Below, one piece after another: positions 7,384 through 8,867 of a stretch of 8,867 nt of DNA. The stretch's first letter is position 1, and the number at the start of each line of letters is the position of its first letter. This stretch comes from Acidobacteriota bacterium (GTDB lineage: Bacteria; Acidobacteriota; Terriglobia; Acidiferrales; UBA7541). The stretch covers positions 8,254 to 17,120 of the forward strand of contig PKWH01000126.1 in assembly GCA_003131985.1 (NCBI GenBank), written 5' to 3'. The notes beneath the pieces were generated by a model. The model searched no databases. It worked only from the letters and a program-made list of their open reading frames with translations, and was not told the DNA's origin. Both the position numbers and the translations under genes were made by a program.

Positions 7384-8277
7384 ATGAGCAACGCACGCAC
7401 AGTCGCTGTCAATGCTTTCGAGAAACCTTGGGCTTATGTCGTGCTCACCAAGCCCGACGTCACCTTCCTCGTGGTGATAACCACGGTTGCTGGTTTTTAC
7501 CTCGGTTCTACCGGCCCGATGGATTGGGCTAGGCTGGCGCAGACGCTGTTCGGCACTTTGCTGGTTGCCGCCGGAACTGCCGCGCTGAATCAGTATGTAG
7601 AACGCGATATGGACGCCGTAATGCGCAGGACCTCGGCTCGCCCTCTTCCGGCAGGGACATTGAAGCCCAGCGAAGTTCTCCTGTTCGGCGCCGTCACGAT
7701 CGTCGTTGGCACGGCCTGGTTAGCCCTCACAGTGAATGTCCTCGCTGCCACGGTGGCCTTTGCCACCAGCGTGTCTTATCTTGGCCTGTACACACCGCTC
7801 AAGACCCGTACGACGCTCGCAACCGCCGTAGGAGCCATTCCTGGCGCGCTACCTCCGCTGATCGGCTGGGCCGCTGCGCGGGGCTCGCTTTCCGAGGGCG
7901 GCTGGATTCTTTTCGCAATTCTGTTCGTGTGGCAATTCCCGCACTTCATGGCCATCGCTTGGATGTACCGCGAAGATTACGGCCGCGCAGGAATACAGAT
8001 GCTGCCGGTGGTCGATCCCAAGGGCGACGCTACTTTTCACGTGATCGTCAGTTTTTCGGCGATCCTGGTGCCGGTAAGCCTGCTGCCTTCGGTGATGGGA
8101 ATGGCCGGCATTCGTTATTTCTTCGGAGCTTTAGTTCTTGGGATGATTTTGCTGCAAGTTTCGCTGTGGGCCAACCGCGCGCGCACCAACATTCGCGCGA
8201 AATGGCTGATGCATGCGACCGTTATTCACATTCCGCTTCTGCTTGCGTGGATGATTTTCGATAAAATGGGCCGATGA
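7384..8277 (+). CDS. ctaB: Protoheme IX farnesyltransferase (haem O synthase)
   Basis: This UbiA-family membrane prenyltransferase attaches a farnesyl group to haem B to make haem O, the substrate of the ctaA product. Its 297 residues are the normal family length, with about eight to nine helices. The substrate loop reads NQYVERDMDAVMRRTSARPL (69-88), containing the Mg-diphosphate-binding Asp-rich motif with N69, D75 and D77 and the RT.RPLP signature. The second conserved loop is YREDYGRAGIQMLPV (195-209). The N-terminal LTKPDVTFLV (21-30) is also typical of CyoE/CtaB. Its stop codon overlaps the next start in an ATGA arrangement. The neighbouring haem A synthase gene favours the name ctaB over cyoE. 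Confidence 0.95.
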   Translation: MSNARTVAVNAFEKPWAYVVLTKPDVTFLVVITTVAGFYLGSTGPMDWARLAQTLFGTLLVAAGTAALNQYVERDMDAVMRRTSARPLPAGTLKPSEVLLFGAVTIVVGTAWLALTVNVLAATVAFATSVSYLGLYTPLKTRTTLATAVGAIPGALPPLIGWAAARGSLSEGGWILFAILFVWQFPHFMAIAWMYREDYGRAGIQMLPVVDPKGDATFHVIVSFSAILVPVSLLPSVMGMAGIRYFFGALVLGMILLQVSLWANRARTNIRAKWLMHATVIHIPLLLAWMIFDKMGR

Positions 8278-8747
8278 CGACAACAACTATGAGACACGAA
8301 ACCGCCTCACCTAGAGCTAACTGGATCGAGCTTAGTGTAATCTGCGCCCTGTTCGTCGCCTTAGCGCTTATCGGCATCGTCTGGGAGATTGCCAGCGGCC
8401 TGCTCACCAGCGGAATCGACGGCATCATGTTGCTGGCTATCTGTCTGATGATGGGCGGAATTTTCAGCCTCATGATTCTGGTAATGGTGTACCAAGCCGG
8501 CGTGGTTCCTTTTTTCCGCGCAAAGCCCGCCGCCCCGGCAGCGCAGAAAGCGCCCGCGGCGGCGCCTGCGCCGGCAGTGGCAAAGACTGCCGCTTCGGTC
8601 CCCGCCACCTCTCCGGCCGCCGCTCCGCCACTGCAGCCTTCTCATCCACCCGCTGCCGTGGAACCCGGTTATCCTGAGCCTCCGCCCACACCAAAACCGG
8701 TCGCAAAACCCTCGGCTCCCCCGGCTGCCAAGCCTCAGGATAGTTAG
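8274..8747 (+). CDS. Small membrane protein with two helices and a Pro/Ala-rich tail, unknown function
   Basis: I do not recognise this 157-residue protein. After about 15 polar residues it has two hydrophobic helices at about 17-38 and 45-67, then a long low-complexity tail (about 75-157) rich in Pro, Ala and Lys that ends in PQDS. The tail looks disordered. ATG 8274 overlaps the ctaB stop as ATGA, which implies translational coupling; ATG 8289 is an alternative start five codons later. Its place between ctaB and a DUF420-like gene suggests a role in oxidase assembly or as a small accessory subunit, but this is context only. The tail resembles periplasm-spanning Pro-rich segments such as that of TonB, without any recognisable TonB domain. 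Confidence 0.8.
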   Translation: MTTTTMRHETASPRANWIELSVICALFVALALIGIVWEIASGLLTSGIDGIMLLAICLMMGGIFSLMILVMVYQAGVVPFFRAKPAAPAAQKAPAAAPAPAVAKTAASVPATSPAAAPPLQPSHPPAAVEPGYPEPPPTPKPVAKPSAPPAAKPQDS

Positions 8748-8776
8748 GAGGCGCCTGCCGGCAAAATCGTGCGCAA

Positions 8777-8867
8777 ATGACAATTATTCCGCTCTCATCT
8801 CTCCCCGCTGTCAACGCCACGCTCAACGGAGTTTGTACTTTTTTTCTCCTTGTTGGATTGGCTTTTA
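8777..8867 (+). CDS. Probable DUF420/CtaM-like membrane protein, 5' end only
   Basis: An ATG at 8777 opens a frame that runs off the window end after 30 codons: SLPAVNATLNGVCTFFLLVG and onward, a short polar start leading into a hydrophobic helix. LPAVNATLN followed by a membrane helix is how I recall DUF420 proteins beginning. That family includes Bacillus CtaM (YozB), needed for assembly of haem-A oxidases, and the position after ctaA-ctaB fits. No good ribosome site lies close to the ATG; an AGGAGG at 8746-8751 is 25 bases away and no in-frame start lies nearer to it. The family call rests on a short fragment plus context. Confidence 0.65.
   Translation, partial: MTIIPLSSLPAVNATLNGVCTFFLLVGLAF

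Noticed and set aside
8515..8744. Tandem repeat in the Ala/Pro-coding tail
   Set aside because: The GC-rich stretch is compositionally simple but has no regular repeat unit at the DNA level.
8746..8751. AGGAGG as the ribosome binding site of the last partial gene
   Set aside because: It is 25 bases from the ATG at 8777, too far, and no in-frame start codon lies closer.

Overview
The window is a respiratory gene cluster with every gene on the + strand. It encodes a menaquinol-type cytochrome b/c complex with an unusually large octaheme cytochrome c, then a copper-protein-like lipoprotein, then the start of a haem-copper oxidase biogenesis operon (haem A synthase, haem O synthase, a small unknown membrane protein and the first 30 codons of a probable DUF420/CtaM-like assembly protein). 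The moderately high GC content, the split b6-type cytochrome b with a charged N-terminal extension and the gene order resemble what I recall from Acidobacteriota (Koribacter or Sulfotelmatobacter-like soil lineages). That assignment is inference; no marker gene is present.

Layout: 1-63 is the unrecognised 3' end of an upstream gene. 131-1072 is a cytochrome b6-like subunit carrying the four haem-ligand histidines. 1125-2111 is the C-terminal half of cytochrome b (subunit IV-like) with extra membrane helices. 2163-5414 is a membrane-anchored cytochrome c with eight CxxCH motifs. 5415-5511 holds a likely promoter and a strong ribosome binding site. 5512-6300 is a lipoprotein with a cupredoxin-like copper site and a C-terminal beta-sandwich. 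6301-6434 is intergenic, with a hairpin and a weak promoter candidate. 6435-7379 is ctaA (COX15 family), 7384-8277 is ctaB, 8274-8747 is a two-helix protein with a Pro/Ala-rich tail, and 8777-8867 is the start of a DUF420-like gene cut by the window end.

How the genes fit together (inference): the b6/subunit IV pair, probably with a Rieske protein encoded upstream of the window, would oxidise menaquinol. The octaheme protein would take the place of cytochrome c1 and pass electrons along a chain of c-type haems outside the membrane. The copper lipoprotein is a possible further carrier or an accessory protein. ctaA and ctaB supply haem A to an aa3/caa3-type oxidase whose structural genes would be expected downstream. 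The most unusual item is the octaheme protein, which has coiled coils both next to its membrane anchor and inserted inside one of its cytochrome c domains, and a degenerate zinc-ribbon-like insert in the next domain.
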